Origin: Pseudanabaena sp. BC1403
GTDB taxonomy: Bacteria > Cyanobacteriota > Cyanobacteriia > Pseudanabaenales > Pseudanabaenaceae
Direction of reading: 5' to 3'
DNA length: 32,518 bases
Assembly: GCF_002914585.1 (NCBI RefSeq)
Contig: NZ_PDDM01000040.1
Location: 1 to 32,518, forward strand
Positions 8,162 to 17,782 of the stretch are shown piece by piece (position 1 is the first letter of the stretch; each line of letters begins with the position of its first letter). Both the position numbers and the translations under genes were made by a program. Below the pieces are notes generated by a model, which made no database searches, had not been told where the DNA came from, and saw only the letters and a list, made by a program, of their open reading frames with translations.

Positions 8162-8530
8162 ATGTCCAAAATTCTTGTTGTTGAAGATAGTAAGACTCAA
8201 AGGGAAATGATTGCTCATTTACTCCAAAGCAATCAATTTGAAGTTGTGACTGCTAAGAATGGGGTGGAAGCGATCGCCCAAGCTGAGGTGCTACATCCTG
8301 ATCTCGCAATTTTAGATGTTGTGATGCCTGAGATGAATGGCTATGAGCTTTGTCGCAAACTGAGGGACAATCCTGAAACATGGAATATCAATATCATTAT
8401 GTGTTCGACTAAATCCACCAAGGCTGATCGCCATTGGGGATATCGGCAAGGGGCAAATGCTTATATTGGCAAACCTTTCCACCCAGAGGAATTAGTGAAT
8501 ACAGTAAATGAGTTGTTAAGAATATCGTAG
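8162..8530 (+). CDS. Single-domain CheY-like response regulator (PixH/PilH type)
   Basis: The 122 residues form one receiver domain and nothing else. They hold acidic residues E8-D9, phosphoacceptor D52 (LAILDVVMPEMNG), S82/T83 and K104 (KPF). The block CSTKSTKADRHWGYRQGANA, followed by YIGKPF, is the pattern of cyanobacterial PilH/PixH regulators, which control type IV pilus twitching and phototaxis with a partner PatA- or CheA-type system. No such partner gene is in the window, so the role is by resemblance only. The stop codon is inside the next hairpin. The 224-bp gap shared with the divergent NarL-type gene must hold both promoters; an 8-bp inverted repeat (TAGTCCCA at 8050-8057 with 8066-8073) lies in it. 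Confidence 0.85.
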   Translation: MSKILVVEDSKTQREMIAHLLQSNQFEVVTAKNGVEAIAQAEVLHPDLAILDVVMPEMNGYELCRKLRDNPETWNINIIMCSTKSTKADRHWGYRQGANAYIGKPFHPEELVNTVNELLRIS

Positions 8531-8551
8531 GGTGGGCGTTGCCCACTCTAC
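8527..8551. terminator. Hairpin at the stop of the CheY-like gene
   Basis: An 11-bp stem (8527-8537 with 8541-8551, one G-T pair) closes on a GTT loop and contains the stop codon. There is no clean T tract. The sequence resembles the GTAGGGTGGGC-type repeats scattered in cyanobacterial genomes. Confidence 0.55.
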
Positions 8552-8658
8552 CTTTGATCTTTTCGTATTAAGATAGAAAAATAGTGGAGATTTGCTAGTC
8601 TTAGTTAACTAAATCTCTACTCTAAAATTTCAATCTACGAAAAGTAATAGAGATTAAC

Positions 8659-9996
8659 GTGTCTGGGAATGTATCTATAGATTTGCCTCAAGATTTGCCA
8701 CAAGATTTATTAGAGTCGATCCAACGTACTCGCACCGCTGCGATCGCCTTGGCGAAATTGCCTAGTGATGCAAAGAATAATGCATTAGAAGCGATCGCAG
8801 TCGCCTTGGAACAACAATCTGAAATGATTTTGGTAGCCAATCAAAAGGATGTCGCTGCTGCTAATGCGAACAAATTGCCCAGTGCCTTGATCGCTCGTCT
8901 CAAGTTGGATGCAAATAAACTGAAAGGCATGGTCACAGGTGTTCGCGATGTAATCCGCCTTGATGATCCGATCGGAGATCGTCAAATTCACCGTGAACTA
9001 GACACAGGTTTAGTATTAGAGCGTTTGTCTTGTCCTTTGGGCGTAATTGGTGTGATTTTTGAAGCGCGTCCTGATGCTGTTACCCAAATTGCTGCATTAG
9101 GTATTAAGTCAGGAAATGGCGTAATTCTCAAAGGCGGTAGTGAAGCTGTACATTCCTGCGAAGCGATCGCTTTTGTGATGTACAAAGCTTTAGAAGAGCT
9201 ATTTACAAAACATGGGGGCGTATCGCCCAATGTGGTGCAACTGTTGACTACTCGCGCCGAAACCTTGGCAATCTTAAAGATGGATAAACTCATCGATCTG
9301 ATTATTCCTAGAGGTTCCAATCAGTTTGTCCGCTATATCCAAAACAATACCCATATTCCTGTTCTCGGACATGCTGACGGAGTCTGCCATTTGTATGTAG
9401 ATGAGTCGGCGGATTTAGATAAAGCAGTGGCGATCGCAGTTGATAGCAAAACCCAATATCCAGCGGCTTGCAATGCGATCGAAACAATGTTGGTGCATAA
9501 TGCGATCGCGTCCAAATTCCTACCTTTAGCTTTAGCTGCCTTGCAAGAGCGGGGTGTAGAACTCAGAGGCTGCGATCGTACTCGCAAAATTATTGCGATC
9601 AATCCTGCTGCTGAATCAGACTGGTCAATGGAATATTGTGATTTGATTTTGTCCATCAAAATTGTTGATTCGTTAGAAGAAGCAATGACCCATATCACTA
9701 CCTACGGCTCTAAACATACTGAAGCGATCGTCACTGAAGATCAAGCGATCGCCAATATATTTACGAGTGATATCGATGCGGCAGGCGTATATCACAATTG
9801 TTCCACCAGATTTGCTGATGGTTTCCGCTACGGCTTTGGGGCAGAAGTGGGCATCAGCACCAACAAGATGCCACCGCGTGGTCCTGTTGGATTAGAAGGC
9901 TTAGTTACTTATAAGTATCGACTTGTGGGAAATGGTCACATTGTGGCTGACTATGCTGGGGTAAATGCTAAGGCTTTTACCCATCGTGATTTATAA
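8659..9996 (+). CDS. proA: Gamma-glutamyl phosphate reductase
   Basis: A 445-residue NADPH-dependent enzyme that reduces glutamyl-5-phosphate to glutamate-5-semialdehyde in proline synthesis. It has the aldehyde-dehydrogenase fold: [16 protein letters not shown] at about 125-140, LKGGSEA at about 157-163, the catalytic cysteine C271 in [10 protein letters not shown], and the C-terminal [17 protein letters not shown] block. The start is GTG at 8659; it places a short Asp/Leu-rich leader before the first conserved helix. Length is usual for cyanobacterial ProA. No proB or proC neighbour is present. A strong terminator starts at the last base of the stop codon. Confidence 0.95.
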   Translation: MSGNVSIDLPQDLPQDLLESIQRTRTAAIALAKLPSDAKNNALEAIAVALEQQSEMILVANQKDVAAANANKLPSALIARLKLDANKLKGMVTGVRDVIRLDDPIGDRQIHRELDTGLVLERLSCPLGVIGVIFEARPDAVTQIAALGIKSGNGVILKGGSEAVHSCEAIAFVMYKALEELFTKHGGVSPNVVQLLTTRAETLAILKMDKLIDLIIPRGSNQFVRYIQNNTHIPVLGHADGVCHLYVDESADLDKAVAIAVDSKTQYPAACNAIETMLVHNAIASKFLPLALAALQERGVELRGCDRTRKIIAINPAAESDWSMEYCDLILSIKIVDSLEEAMTHITTYGSKHTEAIVTEDQAIANIFTSDIDAAGVYHNCSTRFADGFRYGFGAEVGISTNKMPPRGPVGLEGLVTYKYRLVGNGHIVADYAGVNAKAFTHRDL

Positions 9997-10034
9997 AAAA
10001 CTAAAGGTGGCGCAAAGCGTCACCTTTAGTTTTT
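9996..10034 (+). terminator. Intrinsic terminator of proA
   Basis: An 18-bp stem with one G-T pair runs from A5 on the 5' side to T5 on the 3' side around an AAA loop, starting at the last base of the proA stop codon. It has the classic stem plus T-tract form in both directions. Confidence 0.88.
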
Positions 10035-10040
10035 AGATAT

Positions 10041-10069
10041 TAAGAGGCGGCGCTTTGCGCCGCCTCTTA
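10041..10069. terminator. Second tandem hairpin after proA
   Basis: A perfect 13-bp GC-rich stem (TAAGAGGCGGCGC and its complement) with loop TTT lies 6 bp after the proA terminator and is followed by TATATTTTT. It shares the GGCGGCGC/GCGCCGCC tip with the hairpin at 17399-17435. Confidence 0.75.
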
Positions 10070-10200
10070 TATTTTTGGTTTTGATATGCCTTGATACAAG
10101 CATCTATAGCTAATTTGAAACTAAAAGAGCTTATGTGAGTCTTGTAGAGTATGGTACAATCTCGCCCAATTTCATTTTTTGCTACCCTCGGCTCAAGCAT

Positions 10201-11019
10201 ATGAGACTCCTCACACAAAACACTCTTCGTAACGCTGCCCTTGGGCTAGTATCTCTTTTGAGTATTAGCGCCATTGTCAACTTTAGCGGCAACGCTAACG
10301 CCCAGTCTTTCCCGAATGACTCACTCCCAGTAGTTCCCACCAATGCTAGTAGTACACAGTACCTCGTATATTTACCCAATGTGGTGAATATACAACAGGC
10401 AAAGATATTGGCTCCAGATGCATTTGCCAGCCGATTAGACACAGGTGAACAGGTTGTACAGTTAGGACGTTTTAATAACTTAAATCTCGCTCAACGTCGT
10501 GCGGCTCAGTTTAGTCAAGCAGGTCTTAATCCACAGATCAAAACTGTCCAGAGTAAATTTGCCACTTTGCCATCTACGCCAGCAAATTCTATTCCTTCTA
10601 TCCCCAACAATAGTCTCCCAGCTTCATCTGCGCCGATTCCTGTGGAATCCATTCCGATCCAAAATGAGCCATTACCTAATGTGCCTGGTTCGGCTTTTCC
10701 AAATAGTAATGCGATCGAAATTGTGCGATCGCCTCAGTCACTTCCCGCACAAAATCAGTCAGTTCAGGCTCAGAGCATTCCCGCAATCCCATCTCAAACT
10801 GTACCCGCTGGCACGCAGCTACGTTATTTCGTGATTATTCCTACAGGTTTAGTATCTGAGTTGCAACGAGTTCAATCGATCGCGCCAAATGCTCAGCTAA
10901 GATCTTCCTATCGCGGCACTTATATCGAAGTACAGGGCTATCCCGATCGCGCTAGTGCCGAGACTTTGAGTCAAACTATGCGCCGCCAAGGGTTTGATAG
11001 TCGTGTTGCATTTTTCTGA
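10201..11019 (+). CDS. Secreted or periplasmic protein with two SPOR-like segments
   Basis: The 272-residue product starts at the ATG at 10201 with a signal peptide: positive N-end (MRLLTQNTLRNA), hydrophobic core (LGLVSLLSISAIV) and a likely cut after NANA at about residue 34. The mature part has two similar units, each with a short strand (YLVYLPN; RYFVIIPT), a middle ending in GRFNN or VQGYPD, and a helix plus strand (RRAAQFSQAGLNPQIKTV; AETLSQTMRRQGFDSRVAF). This resembles SPOR peptidoglycan-binding domains, joined by a Pro/Ser-rich linker (about 120-210). The longer in-frame start at 10135 is rejected because it would hide the signal peptide. Function is unknown; a cell-envelope role is inferred. 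Confidence 0.7.
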   Translation: MRLLTQNTLRNAALGLVSLLSISAIVNFSGNANAQSFPNDSLPVVPTNASSTQYLVYLPNVVNIQQAKILAPDAFASRLDTGEQVVQLGRFNNLNLAQRRAAQFSQAGLNPQIKTVQSKFATLPSTPANSIPSIPNNSLPASSAPIPVESIPIQNEPLPNVPGSAFPNSNAIEIVRSPQSLPAQNQSVQAQSIPAIPSQTVPAGTQLRYFVIIPTGLVSELQRVQSIAPNAQLRSSYRGTYIEVQGYPDRASAETLSQTMRRQGFDSRVAFF

Positions 11020-11022
11020 TTC

Positions 11023-11050
11023 AAGATAAGGGGCTTAAGTCCCTTATCTT
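11023..11050. terminator. Hairpin between convergent genes
   Basis: AAGATAAGGG (11023-11032) pairs with 11041-11050, continuing inward to a TTAA loop. It starts 3 nt after a stop codon and 8 nt before the convergent stop at 11059. Its core nearly repeats that of the hairpin at 2257-2306. Confidence 0.72.
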
Positions 11051-11058
11051 ATTCATGA

Positions 11059-12237
11059 TTATGAATAATTACGGCCTCGCCAACTTTTAGGTTTTGTAAG
11101 AGCCGAAATCCAAATGCGAATTACCGCAAAAGGATCGGCGAGGGGGGAGAGCCAAAACCAAAAGCCAACCTCGGTATAGCTAGTGCGAATACCAAACATC
11201 AGCAAACATCGGATGAATACTAGAAAAGCATTGAGCCAAAACAGAATATTCATCAATATCGACGGTACTGGTTGCCAAATTGATAGCGCGATTAGCATTA
11301 GTATTGGCAACCCCTGAACGGCTGTGAGTAACAGACAGTCCGCAAAGGTTTGGCTTAGGGTCGAGGCATCCTTAAGATCAAGCGATCGCCCCCATTCGCG
11401 CCATGTTTCTGCCATCGATGTATACATCCGCACCTGCATCAATGCTGCACCATCGAGAAAGCCCACCTTTGCACCTCGCTGGGCGGCCGCTCTAGCGAGC
11501 GTGACATCATCGCAAAATGATGACTTGGCGAGTTCATAGCCATTTAGCTCTACCAGTTTGTTGCGTTTGGATAGGAAACATTGACCATTTGCCATCACTC
11601 GATCTTCCGTAAATTGGGTAGGGTCGCCTGTTGCTCCAAAACGAAAAATGAGCGTAATTAATAGTGCGGGTTGCAGCCATTGCTCACCTGCGGTTTTGAG
11701 AATAAATTTCGGCGACAGTGACACAATATCAAAATTATCGACTGTTGCTTTATCTACAAAACTGGCGACTAGTCCCTTTTGCGGTAATGTATCAGCATCA
11801 ATTCCAAGTACCCATTCGCTAGTCGGGTCACTATTTAAAAATCCTGTATGCAAAGCCCAAGGTCTTCCCACCCAACCTTCAGGTAAAGGATCATCGGTAA
11901 TCAGCCTTAAAGGAATCGGGAAATCCTTTTGTAATTTCTGCACATATTCGGGAGTGCCATCCTGAGATCGGCTATCCACCACGATAATTTCTTTAGCGGC
12001 TTGATCGCGCAAACCTTCTAAACAAGTTGGTAAGCGTTCAATTTCGTTGAGTGTAGGAATAACAATCGAAACTTGGGGAGATTGCTTAGCTAAGGCTTCT
12101 GCGGATGGTTCTAGAGGGATTAGTGGTGCTGTGCGATCGCGGGCAGTGCTAAGACGTTTGAGCAGCACAAGTGTGGCGGGGACTTGTAGCAGCAAAAAAA
12201 AGATCGGGAAACCTATTAAAAAAAGCGGATTATTCAA
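11059..12237 (-). CDS. cruG: Family 2 glycosyltransferase, CruG-like (carotenoid 2'-O-glycosyltransferase)
   Basis: The 392-residue membrane glycosyltransferase has an N-terminal hydrophobic segment (residues 5-23), a GT2 catalytic domain from about 55 (VSIVIPTLNEIERLPTCLEG; VDSRSQDGTPE; GIDADT as the metal-binding DxD; FCDDVTLARAAA) and two or three C-terminal membrane helices (about 300-380). Blocks such as DDPLPEGWVGRPWALHTGF and ETWREWGRSLDLKDAS match my recollection of cyanobacterial CruG, which glycosylates the 2'-hydroxyl of myxol-type carotenoids; hopanoid-linked HpnB is a related family and a possible alternative. It starts at TTG 12237; no in-frame ATG lies close upstream. It lies downstream of dps on the same strand, but a 20-bp hairpin separates them. 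Confidence 0.68.
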   Translation of the reverse strand: MNNPLFLIGFPIFFLLLQVPATLVLLKRLSTARDRTAPLIPLEPSAEALAKQSPQVSIVIPTLNEIERLPTCLEGLRDQAAKEIIVVDSRSQDGTPEYVQKLQKDFPIPLRLITDDPLPEGWVGRPWALHTGFLNSDPTSEWVLGIDADTLPQKGLVASFVDKATVDNFDIVSLSPKFILKTAGEQWLQPALLITLIFRFGATGDPTQFTEDRVMANGQCFLSKRNKLVELNGYELAKSSFCDDVTLARAAAQRGAKVGFLDGAALMQVRMYTSMAETWREWGRSLDLKDASTLSQTFADCLLLTAVQGLPILMLIALSIWQPVPSILMNILFWLNAFLVFIRCLLMFGIRTSYTEVGFWFWLSPLADPFAVIRIWISALTKPKSWRGRNYS

Positions 12238-12276
12238 CTTCGATTGGAGATGATTACATTCTTGAAACTTAATCCT

Positions 12277-12319
12277 ATCGTAAAATCAAGCCGCGCATTG
12301 CGCGGCTTGATTTTACGAT
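12277..12319 (-). terminator. Perfect 20-bp hairpin after dps
   Basis: Arms 12277-12296 and 12300-12319 are perfect complements around ATT. Read on the minus strand it begins at the final base of the dps stop codon and has a GC-rich tip and AT-rich base. It separates dps from the glycosyltransferase gene, so the two need not share a transcript. Confidence 0.8.
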
Positions 12320-12831
12320 TATTCTTCGAGCAGGCTTCTAAGCATCCATGCTGTTTTTTCGTGAACTTGCATCCGTTGTGTCAATAGATCTGCCGTGGGT
12401 TCATCACTCGCTTTTTCTGCGATCGGAAAAATTGAACGGGCTGTTCTTGTGACAGCTTCTTGCCCTTCGACGAGCAACTTGATCATTTCTGTCGCTTTGG
12501 GCACTCCTTCAGTTTCGGGAATCGAAGTGAGCTTCGCATAGGCAGAATATGTGCCAGGAGCAGGAATACCAAGGGAGCGAATTCGTTCTGCAACAAGATC
12601 AACGGCTAGAGCAAGCTCTGTATATTGAGCTTCAAACATGAGATGCAATGTATTGAACATTGGACCCGTTACATTCCAATGGAAGTTATGGGTCTTGAGG
12701 TAGAGAGTATAGGTGTCGGCGAGTAAGCGAGATAGTCCGTCAGCGATCGCAATCCGATCCTCTTCAGAAATACCAATATTAATTGAGCTAGACAGATCTT
12801 TGTCAGCTAATTTTTCCTTGTTTTTACCCAT
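12319..12831 (-). CDS. dps: Dps-family ferritin-like DNA-protection protein
   Basis: A 170-residue Dps protein. The intersubunit ferroxidase residues are visible as H51 (in NFHWNVTG), H63, D78 and E82 in [23 protein letters not shown]-like spacing, followed by [11 protein letters not shown]. The family forms 12-mers that oxidise and store iron with H2O2 and protect DNA. The start at ATG 12831 (MGKNKEK) is chosen because the longer in-frame start at 12885 would run into a large palindrome at 12879-12919 and add an odd hydrophobic leader. Transcribed toward the CruG-like gene but separated from it by a strong hairpin. Confidence 0.92.
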   Translation of the reverse strand: MGKNKEKLADKDLSSSINIGISEEDRIAIADGLSRLLADTYTLYLKTHNFHWNVTGPMFNTLHLMFEAQYTELALAVDLVAERIRSLGIPAPGTYSAYAKLTSIPETEGVPKATEMIKLLVEGQEAVTRTARSIFPIAEKASDEPTADLLTQRMQVHEKTAWMLRSLLEE

Positions 12832-12878
12832 TTTATTGTGTGTCCAGATTATTACTGACTGCATTATAGCCATTCCTA

Positions 12879-12919
12879 TAACCATACATATACACTCTTC
12901 GGGTGTATATGTATGGTTA
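12879..12919. repeat. 18-bp hairpin upstream of dps
   Basis: Arms TAACCATACATATACAC and its complement pair from 12879 to 12919 around a TTC loop, with one G-T pair. It lies 48 bp upstream of the chosen dps start, so it may fall in the dps leader or be an operator; it may equally be a dispersed hairpin. Confidence 0.65.
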
Positions 12920-12942
12920 AGTACTTGTGCAAAACAAATTAC

Positions 12943-12991
12943 CCAAACCTGTAAAGTTACGCCCCTGCGGGGCGCAACTTTACAGGTTTGG
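12943..12991. repeat. 22-bp GC-tipped hairpin upstream of dps
   Basis: CCAAACCTGTAAAGTT (12943-12958) pairs with 12976-12991; after one mismatch CGCCCC/GGGGCG closes a TGC loop. Together with the hairpin at 12879 it fills much of the 433-bp gap between divergent dps and the hybrid kinase. No gene is seen in the gap. Confidence 0.68.
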
Positions 12992-13146
12992 ATGTGTAAT
13001 TAATTATGTACCTCTACTCATCTACTTATTAGGAGAGTTATAGGAGAGATTCTACTTTGATAAAAGTCCGCAAACGACTGATTTTGATAAAAATCAATTT
13101 TGTTTTTTTAGAGCCTCAGGTGCTGAAAAACCCCAAATTGCTTACA

Positions 13147-13172
13147 TAATGAGAATCGCTGTATTCTCATTA
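13147..13172. repeat. Short inverted repeat ahead of the hybrid kinase gene
   Basis: TAATGAGAAT (13147-13156) and its complement (13163-13172) flank CGCTGT, 93 bp before the kinase start. AT-rich and palindromic, it could be a protein-binding site or a small leader hairpin; no clear -10/-35 pair could be fixed nearby. Confidence 0.35.
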
Positions 13173-13264
13173 CTTCTGAGGTTTACTTCTTTTTTCTGCT
13201 AAACTTAAGATCTCGTCGTAATGCATTTGGCGCGTTATTCATTTGGTCTATTCGGTTTAATTTC

Positions 13265-16200
13265 ATGCAGAAGCCACAAATGCCACTGAACGAGGGTGAT
13301 CGTCAAGCTGCTCTTGAGCGCTACAACATTCTTGATACATTACCAGAGCAGGAATATGATGACTTGACCCAACTAGCGGCAAGTATCTGTGGCACGCCGA
13401 TCGCTTTGATATCTTTAATTGATCGCGATCGGCAGTGGTTTAAGTCGCGTGTTGGCATTGACGCATTAGAGACCCCTCGCGATATTTCCTTTTGTGGTCA
13501 TGCAGTTGCCAATGATGCATTCTTAAATGTTCCAGACGCAATTCAAGATCCTCGCTTTGCTGACAACCCACTGGTGGTCAATGAGCCAAATATTCGTTTT
13601 TATGCAGGCGTACCTTTAAAGACTTCGGATAATTTCAATCTAGGAACTTTATGTGTCATAGATCGCCAGCCACACGACTTAACACCTCAACAGATTCAAC
13701 AACTCGAAGCTCTCGGTCGTCTAGTTATTAGCCAGTTAGAGTTACGGCGCAACAACGAAGCATCAAAGCTCCTTGTATCGGTGCTTGAGTCTTCACATAA
13801 AGTCTCAATGCTGCAACAAGCAATTTTAGATAGTGTTAATTTTGCAGTTATTGCCACAGACTTACAAGGTAGTATTCAATCCTTCAATTCAGGGGCAGAA
13901 TCGCTACTGGGTTATAAAGCAGCAGAAATAACTGGTAAAAGTCTTGAAATTTTCCATGACATCAATGAAATCATTGAGACATCTCATCAATTATCCGTAG
14001 AATTAAATCAACCTGTTGAAATTGGGATCGAAGTATTTACGACTAAAGCGAAATTTGGGGAAGTATTTGAGAAAGAATGGACTTACATTTGTAAGAATGG
14101 CGATCGCATTCCTGTTTTGTTGACAATTACTGCAATTTATAATCAGAAACAAGACAATCAGCAAAAAGAAGTTACAGGATTGCTCTGTGTTGCCAAAGAT
14201 ATTACTGCTCAAAAAGAATCTGAGCGCGATCGCTTGCGCCGCCAACAGACCGAAAAATTGGTAACAGCCCAAAATCAAATCGCTGGAATCCTTGCCGAAT
14301 CATCTAGCTTTAGTAACGCAGCAATACGAATCTTACGGACGTTATGCGAACTGTTGTCGTGGGACATTGCTGAACTATGGCTCACCAGTAACTATCCTCG
14401 CGCTCTAAGCCTGATGACAAGTTATTCCAAACCTGAAATTGAATCAATAGAGCTAATTCAGACCCATCAACTGATGTCAGTTGAATATGGATCTGGTTTA
14501 ATTGGTTCGGTTTGGGCAGAAGGAAAGGCTAAGTGTGTGGAGATAGACCAATATCCTAATTTTTACAAATCAGAAGCTGTAAAAAAAACAGGTATAAACT
14601 ATGCACTAAGTTTTCCTGTATGCGGAGAGAATGAGACGGTTTTAGCTGTAATTACGATGTTTAGCTGCGAATATCAGGATTGTAATCTAGAACTACTTAA
14701 CGTCTTAACAGCGATCAGTAGTCAGATCGGTCAATTTATGGAAAAGCGCAAAATTGAAAGAGATTTGCACAAACAGAATTGGCGATCGCTATTGCTTTCT
14801 GATATTGCTCTACGTATCCGTCAATCCCTAAATCTTCAGGAAATTCTGAATACATCTGTCAGTGAAATTCGCAAATTTATTAGAGCTGATCGAGTTATCA
14901 TTTACCAATTTCATGATAATTGGTCAGGGACCGTAGAAGTAGAATCGATCAATCCCAAATGGAGATCTTCTCTGCATACTGATATTCATGATACTTGCTT
15001 TCAATCAGGGTATTGGAAGACATATCAAGAAGGTCGAAAGTTAGCGATCGACAATGTTGCTGAATCTAATCTCAGTGAATGCCACAAAGAGCTTTTGATT
15101 AGTTTTCAAGTGCAAGCAAATCTAGTTGTTCCGATTATGAAAAATGCCCATTTGTGGGGATTACTGATCGCCCATCAATGTTCTGCACCAAGGCATTGGG
15201 AATCTTTTGAGATCAGTCTTATGAGTCAGCTTGCCGATCAAATTGGGATTGCGATCGCCCAGTCTCGATTGCTTGACCAAGAGAAGGAACAACTTAAGCT
15301 TTTACAACAACAAAATGTTGAGTTGGAAGTTGCTCGTAGAGAGGCGGAACAAGCAACTGTAGCCAAAAGTTCTTTCTTAGCCACGATGAGTCACGAGATT
15401 CGGACTCCTATGAATGCTGTTATTGGTATGACAGGACTACTACTAGATACTAACCTTGATGCTAGGCAGAGAGACTTTGCCGACACCATCCGTTCCAGTG
15501 GAGATCACTTATTAAATCTGATTAACGAAATTCTTGATTTCTCTAAATTAGAAGCTGGTGAAATGCAATTAGAGAATCTTAACTTTGATTTAGATATTAG
15601 CATTGAAGAAATCACGGAAATACTTGCTCCATCAGCGCATTTCAAAGGCATAGATTTAGCATCATTTATTCATCCCGATGTGCCAAAATGTTTGCGCGGT
15701 GATGTTAGTCGTTTGCGTCAAGTCTTATTGAATTTGACTAACAACTCCATCAAGTTTACATCCAAAGGTGAAGTCACGATTGAAGTTGCAATTCAGTCTG
15801 AAACTGACAGTGAGGTGGTTTTGAAATTTGAGATCATTGATACTGGTATCGGAATCCCCATAGCATCTCAAGCGAAGCTATTCCAACCCTTTACTCAAGT
15901 TGACGCTTCAACGACTCGTCAATATGGTGGCACTGGATTGGGCTTGGCTATCTGTAAGCAAATTGTAGAGTTAATGGGAGGTGAAATCCATGTGGAAAGT
16001 GAAGAGAATAAAGGATCGACATTTTGGTTTACAACGCCATTCCAGAAACAGAGTGAATGCCTTCGCAACAATATTTGTGCTGAAATCTTAGTAGGGATAA
16101 GATTACTTGTCGTTGATGACAGTCTTACTAATTGCAATATTCTTTACCATCAACTTGATAGTTGTGGAATGCGTGTTGATACCCTCCAACATTCCAATTT

Positions 16201-17356
16201 GACTTTGTCATATTTAGAGAGGGCGATCGCTGAAAACGATCCATATCGGATCGCGATCCTTGATATGCAAATGCCTGAATTTGATGGTGAGCAGTTGGGG
16301 ATGCAGATTAAAAGCTCAGCAAAGCTGAAAGACATCCACTTGGTTATGCTGACATCTCTCGATCAAGGTGGAGATGCTAAACGCATGATTGAGATCGGCT
16401 TTAATCAGTATCTTCGCAAACCAGTCCGCAAGATGCGTCTCTTAAATTGTTTAATTGAGATCATCTCTGGAGTTACCCAAAAATCTGCTAATGATTTACC
16501 TGTTGGCCCTGTATGTATACTGCCTCACATTCCACCTTACAACCTCAAGATTTTACTTGCAGAAGATAGTTTAGTTAATCAGAAAGTCGCGCTCAATCAA
16601 CTTCAAAATTTAGGATATCAGGCCGATGTCGCTGCGAATGGACAGGAAGTATTAGAACTATTTTCTCAAATTCATTACGATGTTATTTTGATGGACTGTC
16701 AAATGCCGATTTTGGATGGTTATACTACTAGTCGCCAAATTAGGAAGTTAGAATCAGAAGAAAATGGTTGTCTAGACTCTAAAGTTATTATCATTGCTCT
16801 TACCGCTAATGCAATGCAGGAAGACCGAGATCGCTGCTTAGCTGCGGGGATGGATGACTACCTAAGTAAGCCTGTTCGTATTGATGACCTTGCAGATATC
16901 CTGTCCCGATGTAGCAAGAGCATCACCCAAATGAGTGATCTAGAAACAACCGAACTTGTTGTGAAAAATTTTAAAGCGATCGCTCCCTCATCTCCTGACG
17001 AAGTAGAACAATCTAATAGCATAGACGCAGATGCATTAGAGGTTGATTGGGCATATCTAGAAGAAATGTCTAACGGTAATGCCGAGTTTAAAAAACAACT
17101 TTTGCTGGCATATCTTAGCTCTCTGCCCGAACATATGAATGCCCTAAAAGTTGCGATCGCTCAAAACCAATATATTAAGATTGAGCAGGAGGCACATTTT
17201 GTAAAAGGTTCAAGCGCTGCGATCGGTATTAATGGTATAGCAAAATTAGCATCTGTAATCGAAGAAAGCAGCAAGCAAGGGCAACTTCCTGAAAATGCAA
17301 TCTTACTTTTTGAAAGGATGAGTTTTGGTATTAGTGAGATAGAAAAATATATTTAA
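13265..17356 (+). CDS. Hybrid sensor histidine kinase: GAF-PAS-GAF-cyanobacteriochrome-like GAF-HisKA-HATPase-REC-REC-HPt
   Basis: The 1363 residues read in order: GAF (about 20-160), PAS (184-315), GAF (335-492), a third GAF (520-668), coiled coil (668-700), HisKA with H710 ([10 protein letters not shown]), HATPase with the N box near N826/N827, DTGIGI (859-864) and GGTGLGL (888-894), receiver 1 (D951/D952, D1000, K1052), receiver 2 (D1101, D1144, K1202) and HPt with H1311 (HFVKGSS). All phosphorelay residues are kept, so an internal His-Asp-His relay is possible. The third GAF has DTCF at 576-579 and ECHKELL with C606-H607, then [11 protein letters not shown]: the dual-cysteine pattern of DXCF cyanobacteriochromes. 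Bilin binding is therefore likely but not certain, because some GAF relatives keep these blocks without chromophore. No output regulator gene is adjacent. Confidence 0.9.
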   Translation: MQKPQMPLNEGDRQAALERYNILDTLPEQEYDDLTQLAASICGTPIALISLIDRDRQWFKSRVGIDALETPRDISFCGHAVANDAFLNVPDAIQDPRFADNPLVVNEPNIRFYAGVPLKTSDNFNLGTLCVIDRQPHDLTPQQIQQLEALGRLVISQLELRRNNEASKLLVSVLESSHKVSMLQQAILDSVNFAVIATDLQGSIQSFNSGAESLLGYKAAEITGKSLEIFHDINEIIETSHQLSVELNQPVEIGIEVFTTKAKFGEVFEKEWTYICKNGDRIPVLLTITAIYNQKQDNQQKEVTGLLCVAKDITAQKESERDRLRRQQTEKLVTAQNQIAGILAESSSFSNAAIRILRTLCELLSWDIAELWLTSNYPRALSLMTSYSKPEIESIELIQTHQLMSVEYGSGLIGSVWAEGKAKCVEIDQYPNFYKSEAVKKTGINYALSFPVCGENETVLAVITMFSCEYQDCNLELLNVLTAISSQIGQFMEKRKIERDLHKQNWRSLLLSDIALRIRQSLNLQEILNTSVSEIRKFIRADRVIIYQFHDNWSGTVEVESINPKWRSSLHTDIHDTCFQSGYWKTYQEGRKLAIDNVAESNLSECHKELLISFQVQANLVVPIMKNAHLWGLLIAHQCSAPRHWESFEISLMSQLADQIGIAIAQSRLLDQEKEQLKLLQQQNVELEVARREAEQATVAKSSFLATMSHEIRTPMNAVIGMTGLLLDTNLDARQRDFADTIRSSGDHLLNLINEILDFSKLEAGEMQLENLNFDLDISIEEITEILAPSAHFKGIDLASFIHPDVPKCLRGDVSRLRQVLLNLTNNSIKFTSKGEVTIEVAIQSETDSEVVLKFEIIDTGIGIPIASQAKLFQPFTQVDASTTRQYGGTGLGLAICKQIVELMGGEIHVESEENKGSTFWFTTPFQKQSECLRNNICAEILVGIRLLVVDDSLTNCNILYHQLDSCGMRVDTLQHSNLTLSYLERAIAENDPYRIAILDMQMPEFDGEQLGMQIKSSAKLKDIHLVMLTSLDQGGDAKRMIEIGFNQYLRKPVRKMRLLNCLIEIISGVTQKSANDLPVGPVCILPHIPPYNLKILLAEDSLVNQKVALNQLQNLGYQADVAANGQEVLELFSQIHYDVILMDCQMPILDGYTTSRQIRKLESEENGCLDSKVIIIALTANAMQEDRDRCLAAGMDDYLSKPVRIDDLADILSRCSKSITQMSDLETTELVVKNFKAIAPSSPDEVEQSNSIDADALEVDWAYLEEMSNGNAEFKKQLLLAYLSSLPEHMNALKVAIAQNQYIKIEQEAHFVKGSSAAIGINGIAKLASVIEESSKQGQLPENAILLFERMSFGISEIEKYI

Positions 17357-17398
17357 AAATATATTTGGATTTGGTTAGTACAGCAATAATTGAGCTAG

Positions 17399-17435
17399 AA
17401 GAGTAATGGCGGCGCAAAGCGCCGCCATTACTCTT
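17399..17435 (+). terminator. Perfect 17-bp hairpin downstream of the hybrid kinase
   Basis: AAGAGTAATGGCGGCGC (17399-17415) and its complement (17419-17435) close on AAA, followed by GGGGTTTTAT. It sits 42 bp after the kinase stop. A near copy with the same tail (GGGTTTTAT) occurs at 24229-24269. The rest of the gap 17357-17782 holds only a decayed glycosyltransferase end. Confidence 0.75.
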
Positions 17436-17576
17436 TGGGGTTTTATCTCCTAGTCACTGGACTGTTAAAGAGGGATGAGCCGCTCAAAGTATTTCTTCCT
17501 TTCTTTTCATGGTTTTGTAGTCAGTCGCCATAAATCCTTGCTGGATAAGCTTTACAACCATTTATCACTTCTTTAG

Positions 17577-17645
17577 CAACCAGTGCCTTGGGCAGCACAT
17601 GCAAAAACAATTAGTGGTGCGTATGAGCAACTCTTAAAGTTATAA
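17577..17645 (+). pseudogene. Decayed 3' end of a glycosyltransferase gene (copy 1)
   Basis: The frame from 17577 reads QPVPWAAHAKTISGAYEQLL and ends in KL and a stop. Cyanobacterial GT4 glycosyltransferases often end with an aromatic-W-x-x-HA-K-x-hydrophobic helix followed by AYE-type residues, which this resembles. It is preceded in frame by a stop, and only a short block (KLYNH) further up might belong. A similar tail is found at 18978-19064. Protein identity is inferred from about 20 residues only. Confidence 0.45.
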
Positions 17646-17782
17646 GTTCTATCTAATTGAGAGGCAATTAATTAAATGTCAGCTAAGCTTTGGAAATAGC
17701 ATCTTTAATCTCTTAATCAGAATGTTGAAATTAAGTTTTCAGCGATCGCTTCTTGAGTCAAATTTGGTGTAGTCTCTGTAAC

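Noticed and set aside
8785-9698. Several minus-strand open frames inside proA
   Set aside because: Shadows created by the HIP1-rich codon pattern of proA; no protein-like features.
12713-13003. Plus-strand open frame over dps and its upstream hairpins
   Set aside because: It reads through two long hairpins and opposite to dps; composition is not protein-like.
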